Below the pieces are notes generated by a model. It was not told the DNA's origin. It searched no databases and was given only the letters and a program-made list of their open reading frames with translations. This document shows, piece by piece, positions 44,836 through 52,830 of a DNA stretch of 64,000 bases. The position numbers and the translations under genes are program-made. The stretch spans positions 1,984,001-2,048,000 of the forward strand of contig OZ253953.1 in assembly GCA_965267335.1 (NCBI GenBank), in the 5' to 3' direction. Positions within the stretch are counted from its first letter, which is position 1; each line of letters begins with the position of its first letter. This DNA is from G965267335 sp965267335. Its GTDB lineage: Bacteria > Bacteroidota > Bacteroidia > Cytophagales > JAAEPT01.

Positions 44836-46008
44836 CTACCAGCCCGTGATACTCTGTATTTTAGTTGTAATTGAAGCAGACATTTGCACATGAGTATTAA
44901 CTGTTGGGTGCCAGTCTTCTCCGTATGGTTCGGTCTGCGGTGTAAGCATATGATAGTGTACTTTGCTATCCCCAGCATTGTTTAATTCTTCAACTACCTT
45001 TTCTGTATAATTTTGTATTCTGGTCCAGGACTGGAACCCGACAGGCCAGTAATCACTCATCATTACACCAGTCACGCATATAATTTCCGCATCTGAGTAA
45101 TAACTCCTTAACTGATAAACGAAGGTCATGTAAGTGTTTACAAATTGCGCGGAGTCAACCATCGAGGGGGAAGACCACGCTTCAGGAGCAAAGTCATTGG
45201 TACCCAGGTTAATTACGATAACATCAGGAGTATAATCATTTGTGTTCCAGGTAGGACTTGATCCGTCATCCGGAAAAATTTTATCATATATAAGAGGTAA
45301 AGTTCCTATTGTGGCTCCTGTATTGTTTCTGTACATCCCGCGGCCGGAATAAGCGACACACATATATTGCGCGTCAAGGTCTCTCGCAGTAATTGCACCC
45401 CAGGCCCAATAGTTATCTTCATTTACGGAATTAAATCCGGTGGTAGGATTGTCTGCCGAATTAATGCTAACCAGGTTACCATAACCACAAGTCTGGGAGT
45501 CACCAATAAATTCGATTTTTCTGGTTGGTTTTTGATATTCAGACAAGCTTGTGCCTTCTGGTATCATAAATCCTTTAAATGCGCTGATTCCTACGGAACA
45601 CTCTGTGCGCTTAAATAACTGAATGCTGTGCTCAACATCCGCCAGGTCATCAAATAAAGTGTACAAGGTATCAGAAGGTGATACGGAGAAAACAACTGTG
45701 TCCGCTCCACCATCGAGTATTCCGAGGTAGTAGTTAGTATTTTGTGCTCCCCCTGCTGCCGGATCAGCAATAATGGCCTGGATTTTTTTACCATGGAAAT
45801 TTGTCATTACGGAAACGCCAGAGTGACAAAAAGATGGGGCAGTCGAGTCAGAAAAATCTATTCTTCCCAAGTAACATATATTTGGGTCGGTGGGGTCAAC
45901 TCTTTCTAATATAATTTCACTTTCTTCAGTAGGTGTGGGGTCATTCTTTTTACACCCGAAGACCATAATTAAGGAACAAATGAATAATGACTGGATGAAT
46001 CTGGTCAT
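44836..46008 (-). CDS. SGNH-hydrolase lipoprotein (CE2-like acetyl esterase)
   Basis: 390 residues with lipobox 'VFGC' (Cys19). A beta-sandwich N-terminal part (about 40-160) precedes an SGNH hydrolase: 'IEFIGDSQTCGYG' with nucleophile Ser171, 'VINLGTNDF' (block III Gly-Asn), and 'GEDWHP' near the C-terminus with the Asp-His pair. This two-domain layout matches carbohydrate esterase family 2, which removes acetyl groups from plant or algal polysaccharides. The lipid anchor places it at the outer membrane or periplasm. It sits upstream (reverse strand) of the TPR/SpoIIE gene with a 125-base gap. Confidence 0.87.
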   Translation of the reverse strand: MTRFIQSLFICSLIMVFGCKKNDPTPTEESEIILERVDPTDPNICYLGRIDFSDSTAPSFCHSGVSVMTNFHGKKIQAIIADPAAGGAQNTNYYLGILDGGADTVVFSVSPSDTLYTLFDDLADVEHSIQLFKRTECSVGISAFKGFMIPEGTSLSEYQKPTRKIEFIGDSQTCGYGNLVSINSADNPTTGFNSVNEDNYWAWGAITARDLDAQYMCVAYSGRGMYRNNTGATIGTLPLIYDKIFPDDGSSPTWNTNDYTPDVIVINLGTNDFAPEAWSSPSMVDSAQFVNTYMTFVYQLRSYYSDAEIICVTGVMMSDYWPVGFQSWTRIQNYTEKVVEELNNAGDSKVHYHMLTPQTEPYGEDWHPTVNTHVQMSASITTKIQSITGW

Positions 46009-46211
46009 AGCTTTTTAAACTTTAAATTATACTAAATGGCTGTATGTGTTAACGTTAACTTTACGTTTTAGTTCTGAAAATAAATAATTACCGACTTCTA
46101 ACTTACAGTAATTGGTCATTCTGATAAGAATCAGGTGTGGTAGAGGAAAAAATTGGTAGGGTGAATTTTGGAGACTATACCTTAGGTACAGGTTATTTGA
46201 GAGGGGAAGAA

Positions 46212-46240
46212 AACCTGGAAAGGTGTTTTCCAGGTTCACT
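46212..46240 (-). terminator. Intrinsic terminator
   Basis: AACCTGGAAA (46212-46221) and TTTCCAGGTT (46227-46236) form a perfect stem with a 5-base loop. On the reverse strand it is followed by a TTCTTCCCC tract, so it most likely ends the RRM gene transcript; it could also act in the other direction. Confidence 0.65.
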
Positions 46241-46258
46241 ATTGCAAATATGTTTTGT

Positions 46259-46501
46259 CTACCTGGGGTTGGCTTTCTTAACCACAATGGTTCTGCCGTC
46301 CAGTTCACTTTCATTTAAATTATTAATCGCTTCCTGTGCCTCGTTATCGTCAGGCATTTCAACGAAACCAAATCCCTTAGATTGGTTCGTATCGCGGTCG
46401 AAAATGATTTTTGCGGAGTCAACGGTGCCAAAAGCTTCAAATGCGTTGCGAAGTTGGCCCTCATCAGTGTTATAAGAGAGCTTTGCTACAAATATGTTCA
46501 T
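46259..46501 (-). CDS. Small RNA-recognition-motif (RRM) protein
   Basis: 80 residues, a single RRM: RNP2 'IFVAKLSY' (3-10) and RNP1 'KGFGFVEM' (42-49), with flanking 'FGTVDSAKIIFDRD' and the closing 'GRTIVVKKANPR'. Such short glycine-poor RRM proteins are common in Bacteroidota and Cyanobacteria, bind single-stranded RNA and are often abundant. It is monocistronic, followed by a terminator, with about 130 bases before the HAD gene. Confidence 0.93.
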   Translation of the reverse strand: MNIFVAKLSYNTDEGQLRNAFEAFGTVDSAKIIFDRDTNQSKGFGFVEMPDDNEAQEAINNLNESELDGRTIVVKKANPR

Positions 46502-46631
46502 AATACTTTCAATTAATGGAGTGTAACAGAGAAGGTGTCGGATTCACTCAGATAAATTATTTGGCATCAATTTAATGAAAAAAGTATGGATTCGCTTTTT
46601 TGATATTATTTTTTAGAAAAAAATCTCAAAC

Positions 46632-47297
46632 TTAAAGATCTTTTGTAACGGCTGGAAAATGTTCTTCTGTGAATAATTCCAATGAGCTGATCTTTAAATC
46701 GGCTTTCTCAAATGCTTCATGGCTGTATTCGGAGCTGTCTGGTACTACAACCACATTCATTCCGGCTTCACGTGCTGCTTTCATTCCCGTAACGGAATCT
46801 TCAAAAACCAAACAATACTCGGGGTCAATCTTTAGTTGCTTGCTGGCTGCAATGAATATGTCAGGAAATGGTTTTCCGCGATCAACGTTTTCACCAGACA
46901 GAATGACCTCAAAAGTATCTTGAAGCCCTAATTTTTTTAATACAGCAACAATAATGGACATATTAGATGAAGACGCTAGAGCAAGTTTGAGTTTTTTTGC
47001 TTTACAGAGTTCTATTATATAATCAACCCCGGACATTGCTTTACCCTGTTGTTCTACTAGCCTGGTTACTTCATCTACTATTTCGCTGACAAGCTCTTCA
47101 TTTTCTTTTCCTTCCCAACCAATCTCTTTTCTCCAATGTTCTACGACAGCATCAATCCGTAGTCCCTTTGTAGAAGCACACATTTCCTCAGTAAGCTCTA
47201 CACCAACACCTGAAAAAACCTTAATCTCGGCAGCTCGCCATAATGGTTCGGAGTCAACCAGTAGCCCATCCATGTCAAATATGACAGCTTTAATCAT
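46632..47297 (-). CDS. HAD-family sugar-phosphatase (HxpB-like)
   Basis: 221 residues. HAD motif I 'FDMDGLLVDSEPLW' (8-21, nucleophile Asp9 and acid Asp11), motif II 'ALASSS', motif III Lys in 'DRGKPFPDIF', and motif IV 'VFEDSVTGMKAAREAGM' are intact. The 'DMDGLLVDSEPLW' and helical cap match the HxpB/YniC-type subgroup acting on hexitol- or 2-deoxyhexose-6-phosphates, but substrate cannot be fixed from sequence. It is cytosolic and probably monocistronic. Confidence 0.9.
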   Translation of the reverse strand: MIKAVIFDMDGLLVDSEPLWRAAEIKVFSGVGVELTEEMCASTKGLRIDAVVEHWRKEIGWEGKENEELVSEIVDEVTRLVEQQGKAMSGVDYIIELCKAKKLKLALASSSNMSIIVAVLKKLGLQDTFEVILSGENVDRGKPFPDIFIAASKQLKIDPEYCLVFEDSVTGMKAAREAGMNVVVVPDSSEYSHEAFEKADLKISSLELFTEEHFPAVTKDL

Positions 47298-47427
47298 ACA
47301 ATAAAGCTAATAATAAAATCTATTCGTTGCGAGTACCGAACGCTTATAATTAATCATATATCCTTAATGAAGGTATAATATTGTATATTCAAGTAGTTTT
47401 TGGCCCAGATTTTGACGTAACCAGACT

Positions 47428-49512
47428 ATGTTAACAAAGAGATTTTTACTTTTTGCCCTATTTTGTTTTGGGATTGTGAACTTGAGTTCAGCACAATTGG
47501 TCTTCGAAGAAGATTTTTCCAACAATAAAAAATACTGGAATTTACCTAACAATCAGCAGAATCAATCCTTGCTTCAGAATGGACAATGTCTTTGGAAGCA
47601 TACCGGGCCAGAGCCGGGGTACTTAATGGAATATATTAACCGGCTTGATACTAGAAATAATTTCTCCTTTGAAGTAAAGATTGTCCTCCGGCAGCCAGGA
47701 AGTGAGCATGGCGTTATATGGGGAGGAGTTGATCCCAATAATGCCAATTATTTCGTACTCAAAGGCAAAAAATTTAAAGTATTTAAACTAAAGAATGGAA
47801 AGGTTCAGGGGGTCGTAGAGTATAAGACAAATATCATGGTTCGTTTGGATCAAAACATTCTTAAGGTTGAAAGGGAGGGGAGTACAGTAACTTACTATGT
47901 AAACAATAAGAAAATTTATTCTGAATCCTATACTGGTGTGGATGGGAAGGTTTTTGGAGTATGTCAATGGGGTAATTCTGCCATACTAATAGATGATTTT
48001 AGAATCTATGGAGAAAAGTTGCCAATCAACCTCATTGAAGGGCTGTACTATAATGAGCCTCCCGAAAACCTTGGGAATGGTGTAAATAGTAGGTATGATG
48101 AGATGACACCGGTTATCGCTCCTGATGGAAAGGGGCTTTACTTTTCCAGGAAGTATCACCCTAAAAACGTAGGAGGCCCTTCTGATTTGCAGGATGTTTA
48201 TTTTTCAGAATTATTGGGAACACAATTTCAGGGAGGGATTAACCTTGGTAGCCCAATAAATAACTCCGGTCCAAATGCTGTGTTTTCTGTGACTCCGGAT
48301 CATAATACGCTGTTGCTTATGAATACTTACGAGGCGGATGGAAGACCCAAATCTCAGGGACTTTCCATGAGCAGGCGAACATCTGATGGATGGTCAGTTC
48401 CTGAGGAACTCAAAATTCGGAAGTACTATAACAAAAGTACCTTTAATGAGTTCTTTTTAAGTAATGATGGCAAAGTGCTCATTTTCGCAATTGAGAGAGA
48501 TGATACCAAAGGAAGGCGTGATCTATACGTTTCACGATCTGAAGGTAATGGAATCTGGTCGGAGCCCAGAAACATGGGGTCGGTTATTAATACTTCAGGA
48601 ACAGAACTTTCTCCCTTTTTAGCTTCAGACGGAGTGACGCTGTATTTCAGTTCCAATGGTCACCCTGGCTACGGTAAGAATGATATTTTTATGACCAGGA
48701 GATTGGATGACTCCTGGACTCGCTGGAGCAAACCCCAAAACCTCGGAGAACCAATTAATGGCCCCGGTATAAATTCTTACTACTCCGTCCCAGCATCTGG
48801 AGAGTACGCCTATTTTATTTCTTCAGAAAAGTCCCTGGGACTCACTGATGTGTTTCGCGTAAAATTACCTTCAAAAGTAAAGCCAAACCCTGTAGTACTT
48901 GTCAGGGGAAGGGTACTGAATAGTAAGACGAAAGAGCCTATTGGTACTGAAATAACCTATAGGGATTTTGAGACCGATGTAGAGGTTGGAGTAGCTAACT
49001 CTGACCCGAAAACCGGTAAATACGAAATCGTACTACCACTTGACAAGGTTTATAGTTTTTTTGCAGAAAAGGATGGGTACTATTCAGTGCGAGACCGTTT
49101 GGATCTTACCGATGTGGGTGATTATGAGGAAATTGAGAGGGATTTGTATCTTACTCCTATAGAGATAGGACAAACTGCTCAGTTACATAATGTTCTTTTT
49201 GTGAGAGGTAAACCAGTTCTTATAAATACGTCATACCCCGAACTTAACAAGCTGGCCAAAACTCTGATTGATAATGCCGGAATCGAAATTGAACTGTTAG
49301 GCCATACAGATAATGTCGGGGACCCGGAATTGAATCAAAAATTATCTGAAGATCGGGTGGAAGCAGTACGTAGATATTTAATCAACCGCGGTGTTGAGCC
49401 GAATCGTATAAAGGGAATTGGATTTGGAGGAAGCAAACCCATTGCTGATAACTCTAAAGAAGAAACAAGAAGGTTGAACAGGAGGGTGGAGTTCAAAATT
49501 ATCAAGCACTGA
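47428..49512 (+). CDS. LamG-like / PD40-propeller / OmpA-C protein
   Basis: 694 residues with a signal peptide (cut near 'LSSAQ'). Order of domains: an N-terminal concanavalin-like domain (~25-200, 'FEEDFSNNKKYWNLP', 'FYVNNK'-type strands), a WD40-like PD40 propeller (~215-480, repeats 'GKGLYFSRKYHP', 'GVTLYFSSNGHPGYGKNDIF', 'GEYAYFISSEKSLGLTDVF'), a carboxypeptidase-regulatory-like beta domain (~490-575), and an OmpA C-terminal peptidoglycan-binding domain (~580-694, 'LLGHTDNVGDPELNQKLSEDRVEAVRRYL'). It probably sits in the periplasm anchored to peptidoglycan. Similar PD40-OmpA proteins are often found near PorP/SprF genes. It ends 3 bases from the convergent PAS-kinase gene. Confidence 0.87.
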   Translation: MLTKRFLLFALFCFGIVNLSSAQLVFEEDFSNNKKYWNLPNNQQNQSLLQNGQCLWKHTGPEPGYLMEYINRLDTRNNFSFEVKIVLRQPGSEHGVIWGGVDPNNANYFVLKGKKFKVFKLKNGKVQGVVEYKTNIMVRLDQNILKVEREGSTVTYYVNNKKIYSESYTGVDGKVFGVCQWGNSAILIDDFRIYGEKLPINLIEGLYYNEPPENLGNGVNSRYDEMTPVIAPDGKGLYFSRKYHPKNVGGPSDLQDVYFSELLGTQFQGGINLGSPINNSGPNAVFSVTPDHNTLLLMNTYEADGRPKSQGLSMSRRTSDGWSVPEELKIRKYYNKSTFNEFFLSNDGKVLIFAIERDDTKGRRDLYVSRSEGNGIWSEPRNMGSVINTSGTELSPFLASDGVTLYFSSNGHPGYGKNDIFMTRRLDDSWTRWSKPQNLGEPINGPGINSYYSVPASGEYAYFISSEKSLGLTDVFRVKLPSKVKPNPVVLVRGRVLNSKTKEPIGTEITYRDFETDVEVGVANSDPKTGKYEIVLPLDKVYSFFAEKDGYYSVRDRLDLTDVGDYEEIERDLYLTPIEIGQTAQLHNVLFVRGKPVLINTSYPELNKLAKTLIDNAGIEIELLGHTDNVGDPELNQKLSEDRVEAVRRYLINRGVEPNRIKGIGFGGSKPIADNSKEETRRLNRRVEFKIIKH

Positions 49513-49515
49513 TTT

Positions 49516-51027
49516 CTAGTTCAATGATACAAATGCCATATCAATGATTTCATAAAACTTATTGACATCAATTGGTTTCGACATATAAATCAACCCCAAC
49601 TCATTGAATTTATCTATATCACTTTTAAGCGCATTTGCGGTAAGTATAATGATTGGGGTGTCTCGATGGATGGGTGATTGTTTGAGTCTTTTTGCAGCTT
49701 CAAGGCCGTCCAGTTCGGGCATTTGCATATCCAGAATTATCAGGTCAAAATTGCTTTTGTCCATCGCTTCCAGAGCTTCTTTACCGTTGCTGACTAAAGT
49801 ATAATTGTAGTTTCTGGTTTTTAGTAGTTTTTCGAATAGAATCTGGTTCATCTTGTTGTCCTCTGCAACAAGAATTCGTTTTCCAAGTCGGTCTTTTTTT
49901 GAAAGGTTCCCCGAAGTTTTCGATTCTGATTTTGTTTCCTCCATCGTTAGTACTATGGTGAAGGCTGTACCATGACCAACCTTACTTTCAACGGAAATCT
50001 CACCTCCCATCAGCTTGACAAGCTTTTGTACTATGGATAAGCCAAGACCAGTACCTTCATGTTTTTTAGTTGCTGTATGCTCCGATTGAGTGAATTTGTC
50101 AAATACATGAGGTAGAAAATCCTCTTTTATTCCTGAGCCGCTGTCTTCAACTTCAATTTTAATCAGGGCTTTTCCTTCGGTATAGGAGAGCATTGTAGCT
50201 ACCACTCGGATAAAACCCTCTTCCGTAAATTTTATGGAATTGGAAATCAGGTTGTTTAGAATTTGACTCAGCTTAATCCTATCACCCAGGAGGAATTCGG
50301 GTATAGATCCGTGAATATTAAGTTCCAAAGAGATTAGTTTTTCTTTGGCCATGGGTTTAAAGCGTTCTACCGATTCAAACAAAATCGACCGAAGATCAAT
50401 GGGTGTGATTTTAAGATTGACCTTTCCGGCTTCAATTTTTGAGAGGTCTAGAACATCATCAATTAACGCCTTTAAGATTTCTCCAGAAGCTTGAATGGCA
50501 TTCAGCATCTCGATTTTTTCGAGGTTTTGCTCCTGTTCATTTAGAAGTTGAGCAAACGCCAGAATTGAGTTGAGAGGAGTTCTTATTTCATGACTTATAT
50601 TAGCCAGGAACTCACTTTTGGCTTCGTTCGCTTTTTCTGCCGCTTCTTTGGCTTTTCTTAAGTCTTGCTGTGTATTTTTGAGCTCGGTAATATCCCTGAT
50701 GATCCCAACCAGTACCTTCTCTTTACCCTCATTTATGAATACCGATTTCTTAGTTGATATAGTGTATTTGTTACCTTTCGCATCGGTGATTGATTCTTCA
50801 TTTTCATCATGCCCCATTTCTGCAAATACCTTGTTATCTTTTTCCCAAAATATATCAGCCTCGTGTTTCGGGAAAAAGTCATAATCCGATTTGCCCAAGA
50901 GATGTTCACGTTCTATTCCTATAAAATTGCAAAAAGCATCATTTACCACAATCCATTGGTGTTTTTCGTTTTTAACAAACACAGGATCATCTATGGTGTT
51001 AATGATATTATTCAGGAAATCTTTCAA
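49516..51027 (-). CDS. PAS-domain hybrid sensor histidine kinase (soluble)
   Basis: 503 residues. The start is TTG 51027, with an in-frame stop close upstream and no ATG until residue 71. PAS domain ~1-115 ('NTIDDPVFVKNEKHQWIVVNDAF' ... 'GIIRDITELK'), a short helical linker, HisKA with His146 in 'LANISHEIRTPL', ATPase N-box 'NLISNSIKFT' (259-268), G1 'DSGSG' (295-299), 'EGTGLGLS', and a receiver ('AEDNKMNQ', phosphoacceptor Asp433 in 'DLIILDMQMPELDG'). There is no membrane segment, so it senses a cytosolic cue. It is the first of several reverse-strand genes but has its own downstream boundary. Confidence 0.93.
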   Translation of the reverse strand: MKDFLNNIINTIDDPVFVKNEKHQWIVVNDAFCNFIGIEREHLLGKSDYDFFPKHEADIFWEKDNKVFAEMGHDENEESITDAKGNKYTISTKKSVFINEGKEKVLVGIIRDITELKNTQQDLRKAKEAAEKANEAKSEFLANISHEIRTPLNSILAFAQLLNEQEQNLEKIEMLNAIQASGEILKALIDDVLDLSKIEAGKVNLKITPIDLRSILFESVERFKPMAKEKLISLELNIHGSIPEFLLGDRIKLSQILNNLISNSIKFTEEGFIRVVATMLSYTEGKALIKIEVEDSGSGIKEDFLPHVFDKFTQSEHTATKKHEGTGLGLSIVQKLVKLMGGEISVESKVGHGTAFTIVLTMEETKSESKTSGNLSKKDRLGKRILVAEDNKMNQILFEKLLKTRNYNYTLVSNGKEALEAMDKSNFDLIILDMQMPELDGLEAAKRLKQSPIHRDTPIIILTANALKSDIDKFNELGLIYMSKPIDVNKFYEIIDMAFVSLN

Positions 51028-51113
51028 GGTAACAAAGGATGGTTATGGTGAAGGTAAGACTAATTCGATGATTTTCAAGACTGAATTCGCCTAAAATGCA
51101 CTCCATATTCTTC

Positions 51114-51623
51114 CTAATTAAGAATAGGTTTTAACTTTATTTGTTTGAGTGTTGAGTAATCTCCAGACCTATGAAATTTTCCTATAGACTTCTTTCTATA
51201 GAAGTAGGTGAGTGTTTCTTCTGCAGGAAAACTAAGGATTGGCATACCATCATGATCCAGTTTTTCTTTTTGAGCCATTTTGACAACCAAGAATCGTAGA
51301 AGAACCAATCGGTTATCTTGATAATACCATTCAGTTTCCTGGGTTCTGTATTCACTTTTAATAAGTAGGTATTTATATACTAAGCGGCCGGAAGAATCAG
51401 ATTTGGAGATTTCTTTATACAAATCACAACTATCTAGATCGTTATGTATCGTTTGTTGCTCTAGTAAGTTTAGTTCAGGTACAGATTGGACATAGTCATT
51501 GATGATTGAAATTCTATCTCCATTTTTCTTGTCAATTCTTTTAAGTTTTTGAGCAAAGGTGATCTGAGGAGCTAGTATCGCAAAAATATATATCGGTATG
51601 AGGAACAGCTTACCCACATACAT
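51114..51623 (-). CDS. Exported protein of unknown function
   Basis: 169 residues with an N-terminal signal peptide (cut near 'ITFAQ'). The mature part is charged, contains 'DSCDLYKEI' and 'EYRTQETEWYYQDNRLVLLRF' with alternating strands, and has no catalytic pattern I recognise. It lies 87 bases upstream of the PAS-kinase gene and 107 bases downstream of the Cys-motif gene, so operon membership is uncertain. Confidence 0.6.
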   Translation of the reverse strand: MYVGKLFLIPIYIFAILAPQITFAQKLKRIDKKNGDRISIINDYVQSVPELNLLEQQTIHNDLDSCDLYKEISKSDSSGRLVYKYLLIKSEYRTQETEWYYQDNRLVLLRFLVVKMAQKEKLDHDGMPILSFPAEETLTYFYRKKSIGKFHRSGDYSTLKQIKLKPILN

Positions 51624-51730
51624 AAGTTAATGGATCACAATAAAAAAATCTTAAACATCATTCAATTATTGAGTTTTTCAGAGCTTTTTTATTGAGCGTA
51701 TGTGACTAATAATATCACTTTAGGACCTTG

Positions 51731-52153
51731 TTACTTATTCGTGTTTGTGAATTTCCCCTTTTTTATATGGTCACAGGAAGAGTCCTTTTCCGGGGCTTCC
51801 TGAACATATGCGCCAGCGACCTGATGTTTAATACAACTGGATAGAAACATAATTACTCCTATGAGCCCAATTGCTACTTTCGGAAGTCTGATTTTTAGGA
51901 AAAATGCTTCAATTTTATTGAGTGTTTTATAGAACTTGCGATCTGTCGAAATATGTCTTTTGTGAAATTGTCCACATACGACTGGTTCCTTTTGGAGAAT
52001 ATCTATTATTTCAGGAGTAGTCTTTTTAGAAAAGTCATAAACGTTGATTTCGCATACTGAACACATTCGACCGCAGTCGGTTTTATCCATTTTGTCTAAA
52101 TCAACGGTACATGGTTTTTCAATTTTGACGGAAAGAGATTTACTTGTTTTCAT
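51731..52153 (-). CDS. Cys-motif membrane/lipobox protein, paralogue 2
   Basis: 140 residues, paralogous to the upstream gene. Residues 1-75 hold a Cys pattern C15, C27, C31, C34, C60 with 'CSVCEINVYDFSK' and 'VVCGQF', resembling the Cys-rich N-terminal module that Bacteroidota place before some TonB-like or carboxypeptidase-regulatory domains, and is plausibly zinc-binding. A hydrophobic helix (~90-106) ends in 'FLSSC' (Cys107), a good lipobox but at an unusually late position. A short polar tail follows ('VAGAYVQEAPEKDSS'). If the tail is outside, the Cys module faces the cytoplasm. It starts 5 bases after the stop of its neighbour, so they are cotranscribed. Confidence 0.7.
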   Translation of the reverse strand: MKTSKSLSVKIEKPCTVDLDKMDKTDCGRMCSVCEINVYDFSKKTTPEIIDILQKEPVVCGQFHKRHISTDRKFYKTLNKIEAFFLKIRLPKVAIGLIGVIMFLSSCIKHQVAGAYVQEAPEKDSSCDHIKKGKFTNTNK

Positions 52154-52158
52154 AGTCG

Positions 52159-52596
52159 TTAGTTTTTGAACTTCGGTACGTTGTTAGTCGTTTTTAGTGG
52201 CTTAGTGCTTATTAAAGTCATTCCTTTACTTTTCTTTGGTTGGGTGTCGCAGCTCACGTATCCTACAGTTGTTTGGTGTCGGTGGCAGGACCCCAAAAAT
52301 ATCAGACTGACAAAAAGACGTGCCAGACGGGGTGATTTGATGCTAAAAAAAATATTTTCAAGAGTATTAGCTATCCTATTCTTAACCTTACGATCCTGCA
52401 AATGCCTCGTTTTGATTTTAGCACATTTTACTGAATCAATGTGAAGCCGTCTCATCAATTGCCTACGGCTCAGTTGACTATAATCATAAACCTTTGTATC
52501 GCAATGACTACATGATATGCAACCATCAAGTATTGGCAGATGTCCTATTTTCTTATCACAGGAGTTATTTATGGTTAGTTGATTCGATGAATTCAT
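52159..52596 (-). CDS. Cys-motif membrane/lipobox protein, paralogue 1
   Basis: 145 residues from ATG 52596; the frame also opens at 52653 and 52629, adding residues without conservation to the neighbour. Cys pattern C13, C26, C29, C32, C58 aligns with the downstream paralogue, with 'CSHCDTKVYDYSQ' and 'VKCAKIKTRH' in matching places. The hydrophobic helix at ~89-101 leads into 'FLGSC' (Cys104), again a lipobox-like site deep in the protein. The tail is basic ('KPLKTTNNVPKFKN'). Identity to the neighbour is limited mainly to the Cys frame and lipobox region, so the pair is an old duplication. No function known. Confidence 0.65.
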   Translation of the reverse strand: MNSSNQLTINNSCDKKIGHLPILDGCISCSHCDTKVYDYSQLSRRQLMRRLHIDSVKCAKIKTRHLQDRKVKNRIANTLENIFFSIKSPRLARLFVSLIFLGSCHRHQTTVGYVSCDTQPKKSKGMTLISTKPLKTTNNVPKFKN

Positions 52597-52830
52597 ATTA
52601 TTTAGATGAGATTTGATTAAGAATTCCATATTCCAAGTATAAATGAAACCCATAAATCAGTGATTCATTGCGATTCGCGAGGATTTGCTTGCTGCTCAAC
52701 CGTATAAAAGACAATGGAATTATCACTGTAGGAATAAAAATTTTCAATATTCAAAGATGAGCAAGTTGCGCGGTGGGCATATCTGCCTTATCATATCTTA
52801 TCCTTATAACCTATTTAACCTACTTGATTT

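Noticed and set aside
46027..46475. Frames of ~95-112 codons around the RRM gene terminator
   Set aside because: They overlap the terminator stem or lie antisense to the RRM gene and have no recognisable features.
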